This document shows, in pieces, positions 47,519 to 62,926 of a DNA stretch of 64,000 nt. The notes under the pieces are model-generated. The model was not told the origin of the DNA and made no database searches. It was given only the letters and a program-made list of their open reading frames with translations. A program made the translations under genes and the position numbers. The DNA is from Balanoglossus misakiensis. Lineage: Eukaryota > Hemichordata. The stretch lies in the NCBI GenBank assembly GCA_040954595.2, contig CM082578.2, positions 5,890,001-5,954,000 of the forward strand. The letters are read 5' to 3'. Position 1 is the first letter of the stretch. Each line of letters opens with the position of its first letter.

Positions 47519-48660
47519 TGCCACCTTGGCAGATCCGTTCCGCAAACAGAAACTTTCAGTTTAGTATCAGAATCTACAATTGATTACAATCAACAAACGT
47601 GGAGCTGTTAAAGGTACATGAGCTGCAACTGGATAAAAAATTAAAGTTTTAAATAATCTCATATATGCTTTTAATTATGTCTATTAAATGATATTTTATG
47701 ATAATATATCAAGATTAACACTTATTTATGACAAAATGGCCAAAAATTAAAGAAAAACGAAAATTCCTGCAATTTAAAAAAAAAGTTCAATATTGCAATG
47801 AAAAATGAAAATCTGATGTCTCAGTGGTGTACATTTACTTCCATGAGCTCAAGTGGATGAGATCATGTTTTGTTTATGAAGTTTCATAACCGGAAATGCA
47901 ACATTTTCATAGTTTCTTGCATTTTCCCCACGATGGCGGCCATAATCGCTTGCGGCAAAGCTTTATTATTTATCTGGTTAGAACTTGCATATGCACTCAT
48001 ATTTAGGGTTTTTAATGCTTGTGTTTAGATCGCTGCCTTCATCTGCATAGACTAATGGTAGTACACTTTGAAACAAAAATTATGAAAATTATCCCAAAAG
48101 TTGCAGCTTACGTGCCTTTAACTCATTCTGTTTGTTCCTTGTTTGTGTCTGTTTGTTTTTGTTTCTGTCTGCCTGCATGCATGCCTGTCTGTCTTCTACC
48201 CGCCTGTCTGTTTGTCTGTCTGTACGATGAATAAACAAACGTGCAATGTGAATCATGCCTTTTTTGAAATTAAAACAAATCAGATAATGTGAACCAAACG
48301 TAATGATTTCAGGAAACTTACCTCCCATGATTTAACTTCGATCGGCGACGCCGCAAACTCCTTCCCTCTGTACTTTCTATTATCGAACAACCCATATAAA
48401 ATGACAACAATCAGTAACCGAACGTGCGAATTCTGAGTGGAAAGGTTCTCTAAGCTCATTGATATGGTAGAGTTGTATTTTTCTTGCTGCTATAGTATCC
48501 CAGAGCGTCATTTTAATTAGGCTTATGATATAACAAATAAAAAGAATTATTCAATTACCCTTCAAACAAGTATGACATTCCTTTCACCTCTTCCTCGGCT
48601 GCTTTGATCAACGCCTCCAGATTCTGCGTCATACTTGTCAGGGTGTGGCACCCCCGTTAT
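47519..48660 (-). pseudogene. Truncated partial copy of the NXPE gene
   Basis: Three pieces match the complete NXPE gene in the same order and orientation. About 47530-47608 matches 54358-54432 (start of the last NXPE exon). About 48120-48500 matches 54440-54850 (including the small exon encoding YRGKEFAASPIEVKI, here at about 48330-48390). About 48540-48650 matches 54890-55000 (end of the large exon). Most of the last exon and of the large exon are absent. The small exon region has changes (for example TCGATCGG for TCGATAGG). It is either a decayed duplicate or a haplotype/assembly artefact next to the N-gap. Confidence 0.7.
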
Positions 48661-49640
48661 CTTACCATACCAGACAGCGAGTGAGAACGTTTAGACATAT
48701 ATCAATCACTGCCCGATAAAATTTAATGGCCGGCAATCATTTGGTTTCGTGATACATCCGCAAACATCCACATAGTTCCATCTGCTCGCCTTTTACTAGG
48801 AAACATTTTCCTCATGTGTACTGAACGGGAAAACTGTTTTCGTGACCGGTGAAAGATGGTGTCAGATGTATGTGACACTAGCAAATCCCACCGCAGTAAC
48901 GCATGACTGATGTTTAATGTCTATTAACTAAAATGAACAATTTGATTTCATTTCATTTCAAATATAGAGACTCGTTTTGTTTAGAAAAAAAACATTTTCT
49001 CAAATCCAATATCGTTATTGTCGAGAACATTGCGATTTGGAGGCATATTACAAACTGTATACGAATATGTTTAAATTTCGTGAGTTTGCTAATGATTCCC
49101 TAAATCTCACAAAGAGTTTTTCGTATCCTGGACATACGGAAATCACACTATTCGTGACGTTCAGCCATAAAGTTTATACACATGTAAATTGGCCACAGTA
49201 TTCCCTTCGATTCAAAATCAGACATACGTCTAGGCCCCCTAGCACAGATAAGTTGTGAAAGAAACAAATGTCAGAGAAGTTAAGGCGTTTTTAATAATCA
49301 AGGTTTTTAGGGCGAAGGGTCATTTTAGGTGAAGAATCATAGGCGGTGTGAATTTTGCGTGAAAATTAAGGAATTGATATCTCACATTTGATTAAACACT
49401 GCTTGCAGAATATTATGATAAAAACAATTCATTTTAAATTAGCATGTGATTCTATATGGCTCCCGATGAACATCTTCTTAAAATGCTGTCTGAAAATAAA
49501 TAATAAATCACGTGACGCGTGACAGTGTGGGCAGTAGTCATGCCCCGTCATTATTTGCATAACATAGAGGTTGAATTCACCTTTCTAAATTTAGAAGAAA
49601 AAAAATATTAAAATTCTGTTGAATCAGCTACAGAAAACTT
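48661..49640. other. Intergenic, nothing recognised
   Basis: No exon or repeat family is recognised. The frame at 48977-49258 has no recognisable domain. Confidence 0.4.
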
Positions 49641-49728
49641 GCATAAAAGGCGACTGGTACAGGGAACATTTACAGACATTCACTAGTTGCTCTTCCTGAG
49701 ATCATCAGTACGGCGAAAACGAAGAACG
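49641..49728 (+). promoter_or_regulatory. TATA-type core promoter and short 5'UTR of the pentraxin gene
   Basis: GCATAAAAGG at 49641-49650 lies about 30 bases before a probable start around 49675-49680 and about 80 bases before the ATG at 49729. The spacing fits a TATA-box promoter with a short leader. Confidence 0.5.
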
Positions 49729-52003
<2,275 letters not shown>

Positions 52004-53651
52004 ACCACTCAAAAATTTGCATAAAAGTCGAGGTGGCCATCCCTCATTTGCATAAATCTCGAGGCCATATCCGGGCTAAAGCCCCCCCCCCCCCCTGTTT
52101 TTTCGCTAATCTGTTGGCCCAGCACCCGGGGCTCTTACCCGGGCAACTACGGTATATAACAATCCGGTCCCATCTTGGCTCTTAAACAAAACTGTAAAGA
52201 AGCATGCTATGGGAATAAAATCTGCAGTATAACGTAATTCGTCTCACTGTCAGTTGTGTTATCTGATTACTCGTGTGCGGTTTTAATATTTAGTTACAAT
52301 TTAAGTGTTTGGTGAGGGTGGTTGTTGGAGGGCTGGGGTTGTGGCGAACATGTTTTTCATGTTGGATTACAATCTGGGTTAGGAAATCTGGTGAGATCAG
52401 ACTCAGAGTTAACGAGCCTTCAAATAGTACTGCTCTGGTTTTTGGATTATTTCTACAAGTTTAGAAAGAGAGAAACGAGATGCTGGTTTGAAGTGGCCAG
52501 TATGACAACAGACACAAGCCTAGTCTTGCTCCAAGACTGTGTGATACTGAAAAGCTCGTCCGCGTTGTGTATATAGAACGTCCTGTGGACGCGACGCTAA
52601 TCACACGTCGTACGCAGTATGAAAGTTCCATTCTGATCGACAGGCACAGCGACTGATGGAGTCTAACACAAGCCCTGTGCTATCTACATTCAAGGGACCA
52701 TGTTAGCAAAAATTTTGTGAATGACAAAATAGTATGATTGCTTCGTTTGCAAATTGAAAATGTGTTGTCTTTTGGTATGCCCAGCCTGTTCAAGTGGTCT
52801 AAACATTGATACGTTATGGCGCGAATCTCTACAATTACACTACCTTTGTGAATTTCTCCAAACTCTGTTAGACTGACCTTTCTACTTTTAATATCTTTTA
52901 ATCCTGGCTTTCTTTTCTCGGTCTTTCCAAGATTCACAAGTCTGTCATGAAATCTTGCCGAATGGCTGCACTGATGGGCCTTGGTTGTAATCACCGACGT
53001 GACACAGGAGATGGGGTTTACCGTTGGGGCGGGGGCTGATTACTGTCCGTGGGGGTAATCAGCCCCCCCCCCCCCACCAACGGTACAGCTGCGTACCACA
53101 ATAGATGGTGTCGCAGCTCAGCAACGCATGATAGCTTCCGATGAATGCGAAGACCCGTCAGACACGCAAATACAGTCAAAATACAAAATTCAACATTGAA
53201 AACGGGACCGCGAGATGCCATGTCTAGCCCGTCACCTCGTCTTAGAAAACACTAAAATTTCTGAGAGATAATAACACGAAATCCCAAGTATCGTGTCATT
53301 GCTTCGATTCTATTTTAACATCGCTTCCGTTTATTACATATCTCATCGTTTCATGTGATTTTAGAAGATTTGCCCCGCTAACAACTTAAAATAAACGTGC
53401 AGTCTAGATGATTCGGGCTGTCAGTTTTAGTCTCAGAATGTACTAGTAAGGTAATATTTCAGGGGATTTATAACATGCCATACCAAAGTTAACACATCGG
53501 TTTACTAAATATAGCTTCATCATAACACCATGATGCGCTGCGACGGCTGATGCTTTTCCACAGACGGTTTGGCTCGGTCGAGAAAAGGCGCGCATAAGAA
53601 TATGTGTGTATTAGGCGTTGACGTCTGTGGACACACGTTTAGGAAACTGAA
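52004..53651. other. Intergenic between convergent pentraxin and NXPE genes
   Basis: A short direct repeat ATTTGCATAAA...TCGAGG occurs twice at about 52013-52070. Poly-C runs are near 52082 and 53065. A GC-rich inverted repeat lies at about 53017-53090 (CCGTTGGGGCGGGGGCTGAT / ATCAGCCCCCC...CCAACGG). No gene is seen. Confidence 0.45.
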
Positions 53652-56600
53652 TCACATATACCAGGCGTCGTTAACCATTTCAGGGCAAACGTAGGAGAGC
53701 AGCATATCCAATTCCTGGATGAGGATGTGATGCGCAACGTGCACTTGATTCGGATCGGGGTGTGCCTGAACCATGTCCCAGAGATCCAGAAAATGAACAC
53801 CCATGCCACCAAACACCCTGCGCAGCATTCTGTTCGTGTCATAGAACAAGTAGTTACCACTGTGAACGCTCTGCGCGGCATCGATATTGTCTCGAGGGTG
53901 TGCCAATTTGACAATGGCTATGGCCGCCGGGCATCGTTTGAAAAGCCGCAGAAGGGCCAGTTTGGTTCGGTAAATTCTATCGATGTACGACCTCACCGAC
54001 CACGCACCGTAGTGAAAGGCAAAATTGAAAATATAGACTGGCGGGTACGATTCGCAGATGGTGGTGTTGATGCTGTCGACGAGATCGCTCTCAAAGACGA
54101 TGTCGCGGACTTTGACAATCGGGGTACCCACCCTTAGCGCCGTATAGGCAAAACTGTGACTGACCGGACCGCCCAGGATGGTTTCATTCTTCACTAAAGA
54201 AAGTATTTGCCTCATGGTCGAATCGCCGGAGAGGTAGAAACGCTTGCCGGATGTGCACTTAAACCTCTGCTGAGGGGTCCACTGCTGACTCCGACACATC
54301 AGCGGCACGAACGTCTCATAGCTGATCCAGTAGCCGCTCGACTTCGAGACGGGCAGATCCGGTCCGCAAACAGGAACTTTCAGTTTAGTATCAGAATCTA
54401 CAATTGATTACAACAACAAACGTGGAGCTGTTAACTCATTACGTTTGTTCGTTTGTTTGTTTGTTTGTTTGTTTGTTTGTTTGTTTGTTTCTGTCTGTCT
54501 GTATGTATGTCTGTCTGCCTGCCTGCCTGTCTGTCTGCCTGTCTTTCTACTCGCCTGTTTGTCTGTCTGTCTGTATAAACAAACGTACAATGTGAATCAT
54601 GCTTTCTAAAATTAAAACAAATCATATAATATGAACCAAATCTTATGATTCCAGGAAACATACCTCCTGTGATTTTAACTTCGATAGGCGACGCCGCAAA
54701 CTCCTTCCCTCTGTACTTTCTATTATCGAACAAACCATATAAAATGACAACAATCAGTAACCGAACGTGCGAATTCCGAGTGGAAAGGTTCACTAAGCTC
54801 ATTGATATGGTAGAGTTGTATTTTTCTTGCTGCTATAGTATCCCAGAGCGTGAATTTAATTACACTATGGTATACAAAAATACAAAGAATTATTCAATTA
54901 CCCTTCAAACAAGTATGACTTTCCTTTCACCTCTTCCTCGGCTGCTTTGATCAACGCCTCCAGATTCTGAGTCATACTTGACAGGGCGTGGCACCCCAGT
55001 GTCTTCGGCTTCTCGCAGATCAACACCGTCCTGCCCAGCGACCACCTGTTAGTGTACGTGCATTTTCCCTCCCACGTCCCCTCGTTCAGCATCGTGCAGT
55101 TGCTTGTCTCCATGACCTCGCCGTCTGTGTAGTTGACCGACCAGATGATCTGCCGCTCGCTGTGTCTGTTGATGCTCAGTACGAGCACGGCTTCCCGCAC
55201 GAAGGACAGCACCGGTCTGATGAGCGCCCGCCCTTTCCACCCGGCGAAGAAGTACACGCTGTACGTGCCGTTCTCGTAGTCGACCGTCCTCCCGGCCGTG
55301 TTCTTCAGCCGGGTCTCGTCCGACATTACCGCCTGTATGAAGTCTCCTCCCCTGAGGCGCATGTTGCCGTGCTCATCCAAGGCTTCAATGACAACATGGA
55401 CGAACTCTCCCTTCTTAAAGACGGCCTTCTTGTCGAAGAGGTAAACCCTTGGAACACAGCGGAAGAGAAAAGTCTTTGATGACATTCAAATTTCACATCA
55501 CGACAGTTAATATTGGCCACACGAAACTGAAACACAACTGGATATAATAAGAATTTTTTTATAAGAATAAGAAATAAGAATTTCTAATAAGAAAGATTCT
55601 TATAAAATTCTTATAAGATTTGCATTTTTTTCAGAAAATCCAATATGGCCGCCGGGTCACATGACTAATTAAATATTCGAGGGTTCAATGCACGACTACT
55701 CATTGACCTTGACCACTGTAGCAAGTTTGAGAAGTGTACCTGCAGTAGTTTCAGAGATTTAGTTGGCCGAAGAATTGACACAAGAGTAAAGAAAGAAAGA
55801 AAATCCCCAACGAAACCAATAGGGCCCAAGCGCCTGCGGGCTTGGGCCCCCTAAAAACAATCTCGCTCGCTCTTACTTCGATTTTGCCACAGACGTTGAT
55901 CCGAAAGAGCCGAAGCGGGCATCCAAGTTGTTGTGAATTTGGGCGCCATTTTCGAAATCCAAATGTTTGTAGGCCCACTCGTACTCCTCCACAACGCCGA
56001 GCCATTCCATATCAAATTTGCTGTACTCGTTGTACGGAAGAATGACGCCGTCGTGTCTATCGATCACTCTTACGTTTGGGACTTGTTTACAGGAACCTGG
56101 AGTAGGCACCGTCTTCTTAATCGCCTGTGAGGTGTTTTTGCGGGTAACCTCGATGGTATGACCAGGTGGGCGTGCCTCGTTGACACCAATGACGTGGATG
56201 CTCTATAACAATCAAATTATACTCGACTTAGTTTGCCTAGTTACAGATTTCCCATTGGAATTTTAAAATTAAAAAATCGTATTTTGCCACGTTCGGTCGC
56301 ACTCAGATTTAATGACAGTCACATATGTTGAACCAGGCATGTGTTGACCAAGAGAGAACATTTAATGGGACAAAGTCTCTCTCTCGCTGTCCTTTCTAGT
56401 TTCCATTAGTTATGTTTGACACAAGACACAGTTAATATTATTCTACATGTGGATGTATAGTGAATCAACGTTCGACCACACACATCTTCCATCCCGTTTA
56501 TAGGTTATGAGAGTAAAAATCTCACCAAAATGAACAAATGGTAAAGACTGATTAGTAGTATTCATTTTGGCGAGTTTTTCACTCTCATGTCTACAAGTGG

Positions 56601-56966
56601 GATGGAAGTTGTGTGTGGTCGAATGTTGATTCACTATATATCCACATGTAGAATAACATGAACGGTGTATTATATCAAACATAATTAATGACAAAAAACG
56701 GCAGCTAGAGAGAGACTTTGTCCCCTTAATGTATAAAAAATAAATTGGAGACTGTTATTTTGTGACATCAACATTAAGACGGCGAGAATGAAACGGAACA
56801 GTGTGCGTAAACGTGCAAGTCTGCCTGCTCCATCCACCTGTGATATATAGAATTCAATAAATTACATTGTACGTACGTGCATCGTAATATATGCTCCAAT
56901 AGCCATGCCAACAATAACCAGAAGGCACGGTTTCAAAACTGCTCTCGCTTTAGAAAAAATGTACAT
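53652..56966 (-). CDS. NXPE family protein (neurexophilin- and SGNH-like domains), 576 aa
   Basis: Minus-strand exons in coding order: 56966-56877, 56202-55877, 55447-54931, 54715-54664, 54397-53652. All phases fit (1731 nt including stop) and the length is close to vertebrate NXPE proteins. Residues 1-30 hold an N-terminal signal-anchor (KPCLLVIVGMAIGAYITMH). The large exon is a neurexophilin-like segment (FDKKAVFKKGEFVHVVIEA, then NGTYSVYFFAGWKGRALI). The last exon is an SGNH-hydrolase-like C-terminal domain: FYLSGDSTMRQ with the GDS serine at residue 388, and LDLWDMVQAHPDPNQVH near 534-548 carrying candidate Asp/His. The family is secretory-pathway or secreted; recent work ties some members to glycan modification, but function here is unknown. 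A 360 bp TTAA foldback element sits in intron 1. A non-coding upstream exon is possible. Confidence 0.87.
54441..54575. repeat. (GTTT)n / (GTCT)n simple repeat in NXPE intron 4
   Basis: GTTT repeats at about 54445-54490 are followed by GTCT/GCCT repeats up to about 54575. A shorter, more decayed version is at about 48130-48225 in the partial NXPE copy. Confidence 0.9.
55612..55805. repeat. Inverted copy of part of the foldback-element core
   Basis: The stretch with GTCACATGACTAATTAAATA, ATTGACCTTGACCACTGT and GTACCTGCAGTAGTTTCAGA is the reverse complement, with differences, of about 44758-44936 inside the 2.7 kb foldback element. It lies in NXPE intron 2. Confidence 0.8.
56362..56729. mobile_element. 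360 bp TTAA-flanked foldback MITE
   Basis: Ends TGGGACAAAGTCTCTCTC and GAGAGAGACTTTGTCCCC form terminal inverted repeats, flanked by TTAA (56362-56365, 56726-56729). Most of the element folds on itself, for example ATTCTACATGTGGAT / ATCCACATGTAGAAT and ACCACACACA / TGTGTGTGGT. It sits in intron 1 of the NXPE gene. Confidence 0.82.
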
Positions 56967-58701
56967 ACTGCCTGAAAAATATGGAATGTGTCGATAAGTT
57001 AGTTTTATCGTTATTTCCTCTTTCAAACGCACATATACAATGTATGTAACGTTGTCCATCCGGCCACCTAGTGATGGCGTTTAGACGAATGTTTGTAGTT
57101 TGTGGAAATGAATTCTACCACAAGATAGCAATATTTGGGTAAGAGATGTGAATAGGGACCGGGGTTAGGAAATCGTGTAGGAGGAAACGAATACAAACAT
57201 GTCCCAAGTTATTGTGTCTCCCCTTCCACCAGCACTAACTTTTGTAATACCTTGTCCTACCCCACTACCTATGAGTAGGCGTGCGTTTAACTATCTTTAT
57301 GGGCACTCTCAGGACATGCCCCATTCAAATCACAACAACTTGATAACTGTTTGCAGTAGCAGCAGGTATGAATCGAACTCGTGTCATGAAATGGCCAATG
57401 AATCACACCAATTAACAATTATCACAACAAACCCACTTTAAAACTAACCCTGACATCTCAACGCCATTCCCGTACCTTATCAAAATGCGACCACAAACCG
57501 CTACGTCGGCGTTTACCTTGTACAGTGTCTCCCTGTTGCTGTATCACATGGAGTCTATAGTACTGGATAATTACGACTCGAGCAGCTTGGTACGGTAGCA
57601 ACTAAACTTCCACAGCGGTTGATGGAGAGTGACGCGCGAATCAAACTGTCGCAGCTGTTCTTTGAACACCCAATCACCCAGTGGACTCATTTCAATAACG
57701 TTTCTCTATAATCAGGTACAGAGTTGGCTCGATCGTTGACGTTTTTCTGGTGCTCTGTTTTTCTGTCCTCGTAAGGGGGAGAGGACCGTGAAAGTAAAGA
57801 CCACAGAACTATTCAACTTTCCCCATTGGCCTCGCTTGAGTTCAAATTCACGATGGCTGCATGACGGTACTGGGCTTACATGTATGAAAAGCATGTATTG
57901 GTATCGATTTCAAACTGAGTTTCGTTTTTGTTATAGATAGGCCGTTCGCATTGCTCAAAAAAGGCTAGGCCCTTGTCCTAGTCAGGTACGTGGCCGAGCA
58001 AAAAAACTACAGATGTGAACGGGTCTGGCCGTTGTCGGGACTATTTTGTGTCCCCGGGCCAGTTGAAAGGGGTGGTCTGTGGCCGACTCTAACATGTACA
58101 TGTAGCTTCATTATATTGCAAGATGTTACATACAGAAAATTACAACACATACAAAATGCCGTTAAATGCACAAGACAATAAGTACAAGACAACATCTCAA
58201 ATGCACAATTAGGCAACTTGTTAAGTACACAAGACCACATAATTTCAGTTTCACTGGTCAGTCATGGATTTCCATTAGACCTATACCTACGGGGGGGGGG
58301 GGGGGTTCAGGCACCTCACAGATATCAACCAATAAATTGCAATTAATTAACTGTCCTAATTATAGTGATACGTTAGCGTAATAACAACAAATAGGCCTAC
58401 ATTGATGAAAGAATTCGCGAATATTGCATATTTAACAAATAAGTGCAATTACTGCTATAAATGTGGAGTTCCTGCAAAGATATTATGAAATTGAACAGAA
58501 ATAACGATTTCATAAATATAGCACTGGATGCTAGAGATAAGTTGCATTGAAGGAAAGTTGAATTTGATCATAATTTATTGCTTAGTTAATATCTAGTTCA
58601 AAAACAGATGCTTGGCTTGATTTCTTAAACAAGGTTTTCAGCCAAGAATACTAAACGGCTCTGGGCTAGACTTTTCCCAGTATGCGCGGCTGCAACAGAC
58701 C
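56967..58701. other. Intergenic between the NXPE and AKR copy 3 genes (upstream of NXPE, downstream of AKR)
   Basis: No exon is recognised. A poly-G run lies near 58291-58306. A first non-coding NXPE exon and its promoter may be here but I cannot place them. Confidence 0.4.
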
Positions 58702-61700
58702 TTATTCCTCATCAAACGGGTAGTGAGGGTGATCTTTAAAGCTGGAAATAAGAGAAGAAATTATTAGTTATGTGCTTTTTGACTTACATGCATATGGGGG
58801 TAACTTAAAACCAAATGCTTGGAACGTCTAATGTATATTAATGTTAAGTGCCAAGTGACCGTCATCCAACTACATGTACAAGTACCATGTATATACTAGT
58901 AATTGACAATCATCTTGTTTCATATACAGGTCTGCAGTTATTTGGTACCTAAATTTAAAGTATCTCACGCTGTTTAAAAATTGTTGTCGTCTGTACCATA
59001 TCAATATAATATTGTTTTCCCAAACGCGAAACTATACTATAATTCCTTCACACAAGTGCAGATAACTTGCGGCGCCAAATCATACTTACCATTGCCAAAA
59101 CCTAGATATGGGCATACCAAGATTGCGTTCTTCTAAGGTGTCCATGTCTTCTCGGCTTAGTTCAAAATCAAACACCTGCAGATATATCCCAAAATAATGC
59201 CTGTGAAATGTTCAAGTATGTCCTGAAACAACGCTCAGTATGGTGATAGACTCAGTGGTTTTGCTTTAGTGTATTTTGTGCCTATGTGCTGTGCTGTAAA
59301 ATTATCCTCTCTCGCGGGTGGTCGAGGAAGAGGTGGAGGAGGGGAGGGGGAAATATAAATACATGTAACTGAATTTGTGTTTAATTGCGACAGGATAAAC
59401 GGTATCATAATATTTTTATACTTTAATCTCTAGTTTTTTCCGAGAGAATATTTTATACTACAACGAATACGATGACGACGATGGTTGTTTCTGAAGCTTC
59501 GACGGAGAAGAGTTCTTATGACCTCATAACCGATATTCATTTCAAAATACCTGAGTGTTTTCTTTCATGTGGTCAGGATTAACACTCTTGGGTATGACAA
59601 CACATCCAAGGTTGATTGAGTATCGAAGAAGAACTTGTGCTGGCGATTTCTGGTACTTTTTAGCGATAGCTTTCACCACAGAGTCATCCATAAACTTGGG
59701 AACGTTTTCAAGTAAGCTGTTCACAAAAGATAAAGGAGTCGATATATTATATTCCTATATGTCATAGCGTACATATCACTATATCACATTATATAATAAT
59801 CATACTCATATCATACCTTATGCTATACATTATCCATTTTGGTCAATAACAGAATATTATAAACGTGGCTGAATGTGTGGAGCAGAGAGTGGACATTCTG
59901 GGTTCGCCGGACTATTCTGGCTAACCTGGGCGAGTAAGCCTCAAAGCATACCAAGTGAAATCAGTTACTTTGTATTTATACTATAGAGTATTGTATGTTA
60001 CGCTGTACTTTGGATGAGCAGGTGCGCCTAATGAACAGAAGGCCGTCACAGCTATTCCCTTCGATTGGCAGAACTTGATCAGCTTTTTTCTTACAAAATA
60101 TGGATGTACTTCGATCTGCAAGATAAAATGTAATCATGAATTCATAGGTATCTCCAGGCAAATAAAACACAAGGCAAGTTGTTAGTGGGTGTATCGGCAA
60201 GTGTCAATTCATGGAAAAGCGGGGCACCGTAAGACAGTTGTGTCAATATTAGTATGGATGCCTAGTGAGCAATGACAGAATTTAAAAGATATACATACTT
60301 CATTGACCACAGGCTTGTGCTTGGCAGCGAGCAGAATTCGTTCTATCTGTTTGGAGTTGAAGTTAGAGACCCCAATTGCCTTGACCAGCCCTTCGTCCAC
60401 CAGTTTTTCCATTTCCTATCATGTGAAGGCAGAACATTGCACAAAAATTAAAATAACACGCGAATAATTTTAATTAAAGTGATCTGGTCACGGTAAGAGA
60501 AAAAGATAAGGATTATTTTACATGTAAGTGAACCATGAAAATAACATGACGTTCACGAGTGGTTTAGCTTGACAATTGTTCTGTAACAGGTTTAGGTCAC
60601 GTCTGGTCAACATTGTATAGTTCAACTTCAATGGTGTTGACACATCAACATACAATTATAAGGCATGCATGTTTGCATATTGTGGTTTTATGTAAAACGT
60701 ACAATGTATACCAAGGTGACAAATTTCAAGAAAACTAGAGCGTGATATATATACAAGGTTGCAGGTGACAATTCTTATATTAAAATTTTCGGCCGATCAA
60801 CAGAAATGCCATATGCTGTATCTACCTTCCACGTGTCCACGTAGTCAACTATATCCATAAGATATTCACCCTTCTCGTTTGTCGGGAAAGTTTGCGCGTT
60901 TCTGTCATACTGTGGGAAATCAAATATAAAAGCCAGTGGAAGTCCATACTTAAAAAGCATTTGCCTTGTGATATAATCGGATTCAGGAACCATGATCAAT
61001 GCACGATCATTTAGCCTAACAATAACTGTTTGTCGATAACGCTTTGTGATATGAACAATTATATATTCAGATAGCCACTGATACTCTATAACATCTATTG
61101 GACGGCTACGGATAGCCCAGAGATATACTTCTAACCATTCCTACCTTCACTGCAAATGGTGTATGTACCAGATACAGGTCAACGTAGTCGAGTTTCAGCA
61201 TCTTCAGTGATTGGTCAAAACATTCCCGGACATGCGCAGGAGACAAGTATTTACTCGCAAGCTAGCGGTGTCAACAAGATTTTTTGTTATAGTGATGTGA
61301 AAGCATAAAGCAATTATGTTGATCATTTACGGCCAGTGCCAAAGCAGATCTGTTGGGAATTTTTGTATACCAAACTCAAAGTTGACAATTTCACAACATA
61401 ACTTTAGGTATGCAGCTACGAAACACTAGAATTCCCTATACCTGGATATCAACAACAGTTGTCAAGCAGACTAGCTTTTAAGTCCGAGCTAAAATATTAT
61501 TTACTGAATTTACAACAATTTTTGTAGTTGTTTTCGACTATTTTCATGGTTCCCTCCAGATTTACAATTTTGTTTTTCCTCCTGTTTTTACCATTTCCTT
61601 TGTTTCGTTAATGTTTATACTGTGAAGCATCTGGCGAAATTAAGTATTCATTCAAATCAGATTCTAAAGTGGTATCGCCTGTATAATCTTAATTATTTAC

Positions 61701-62926
61701 AACTTGGCGTCTGCTTGGATTGTAACGTGTAATGGTAATTCTTACCAAATCAAAACTTTAAATTTATAGGTTTTTGAGTTTTTGATAACCTGTCGACCTA
61801 CCTTAGTGACAATGAAGAGCTCTTCCCGTTTGACAACGCCTTCAGCCAGGACTTCTTGAATTGCTTGGCCAATCTGTTCTTCATTTTCATAAACGTATGC
61901 AGTATCGATGTGTCTATATCCCATGTTTATGGCAGCCTTCACCGCCGCCACGGTCTCTTCAGGTTTCATCTGAAACGGGACCGCAAATATATTACATGTA
62001 CATGTACAAACCTGGTCCAAGTTTTCAAATGAACCCGCAAAACATTGCCTGGCACAATCCCCTGATTCTCATTGTTTAGAATGAACCTCAAGCTGAAATC
62101 ACTGCAAGTTTGGTGCCCACGTCATTCACTTGGTATTGCACAGTAGGAACAGAATACATTTGCATGTTCATGAACAAATTAACATATTTATCTGCTTGCC
62201 TATTTATTCATATCGCTCCACGACCCGTGGTATCTTTTAGCCAACTGTTTACCGTGATAATCCTATTGGGAGTCACCTCACGTTGCTGTCTCATTTATTG
62301 TATAGAATGCTGTTTGAAATCTTTCAATCATAAGTCACTATGCATAGATGTTCTGAAATTGGCGTGCATACGTAGATAATAGAACAGTGTCCTCGTATAC
62401 CAAATTTGATGGTAATGAAACTGGGTGTGTAGTGAATGTGCTGCCGTGCGTAATATGTAACGCGTGAATATTGTTGAAGTTTCCGTTCTCTTCTACAGCC
62501 TTCGACCTTCGGTCTTCGCATTCATGTACATGTACACACAATAATATATTGTATTGCATGACCTTACCTAGTTACGCAATCGCTGGTTATTTGCATGAAA
62601 TACATGACCTCGGTTTTATAAGGTACAACACTGGCACTGGCGTGCAGTGGTTGGGAGGTGCGTTTATTGCACGGTGAACATTCCTTTCGCGATGCGCCGA
62701 TGGGAGCGGGGGTTCTCAGCCAGGAAAGAACGCCCATCAACACTGTACATGAACGTACACTACTACACAATACGTGGGCAGACATTGGATCTAACGCAAG
62801 GCCATTGTATACATGCAACACTGACAGAAATACACTATCAATACACAGTATACTCACGAGATATGTTCCGAGGCCAAACTGCGGCATTTTCATTCCGTTG
62901 TTCAGTGTCAGTGATGGGATTTGCAT
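58702..62926 (-). CDS. Aldo-keto reductase, complete nine-exon gene (copy 3), 317 aa, inverted
   Basis: Minus-strand exons in coding order: 62926-62858, 61969-61802, 61261-61145, 60909-60826, 60415-60299, 60115-60009, 59716-59551, 59175-59090, 58741-58702; 954 nt with stop. The exon plan matches copy 2; exon 4 is one codon longer ([16 protein letters not shown]), and exon 1 starts two codons later because the first ATG has become CTG. The catalytic tetrad is intact: Asp and Tyr in [11 protein letters not shown], Lys ending ELFIVTK, and His in DLYLVHTP. Cofactor motif [15 protein letters not shown] is identical to copies 1 and 2. The end is [12 protein letters not shown]. It is more diverged from copies 1 and 2 than they are from each other, notably in exon 8 ([16 protein letters not shown]), but exons 5-7 are nearly identical. 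Confidence 0.92.

Noticed and set aside
54404-54595. Cys/Leu/Phe-rich frame (CLFVCLFVCLF)
   Set aside because: It is produced by the GTTT/GTCT simple repeat in NXPE intron 4.
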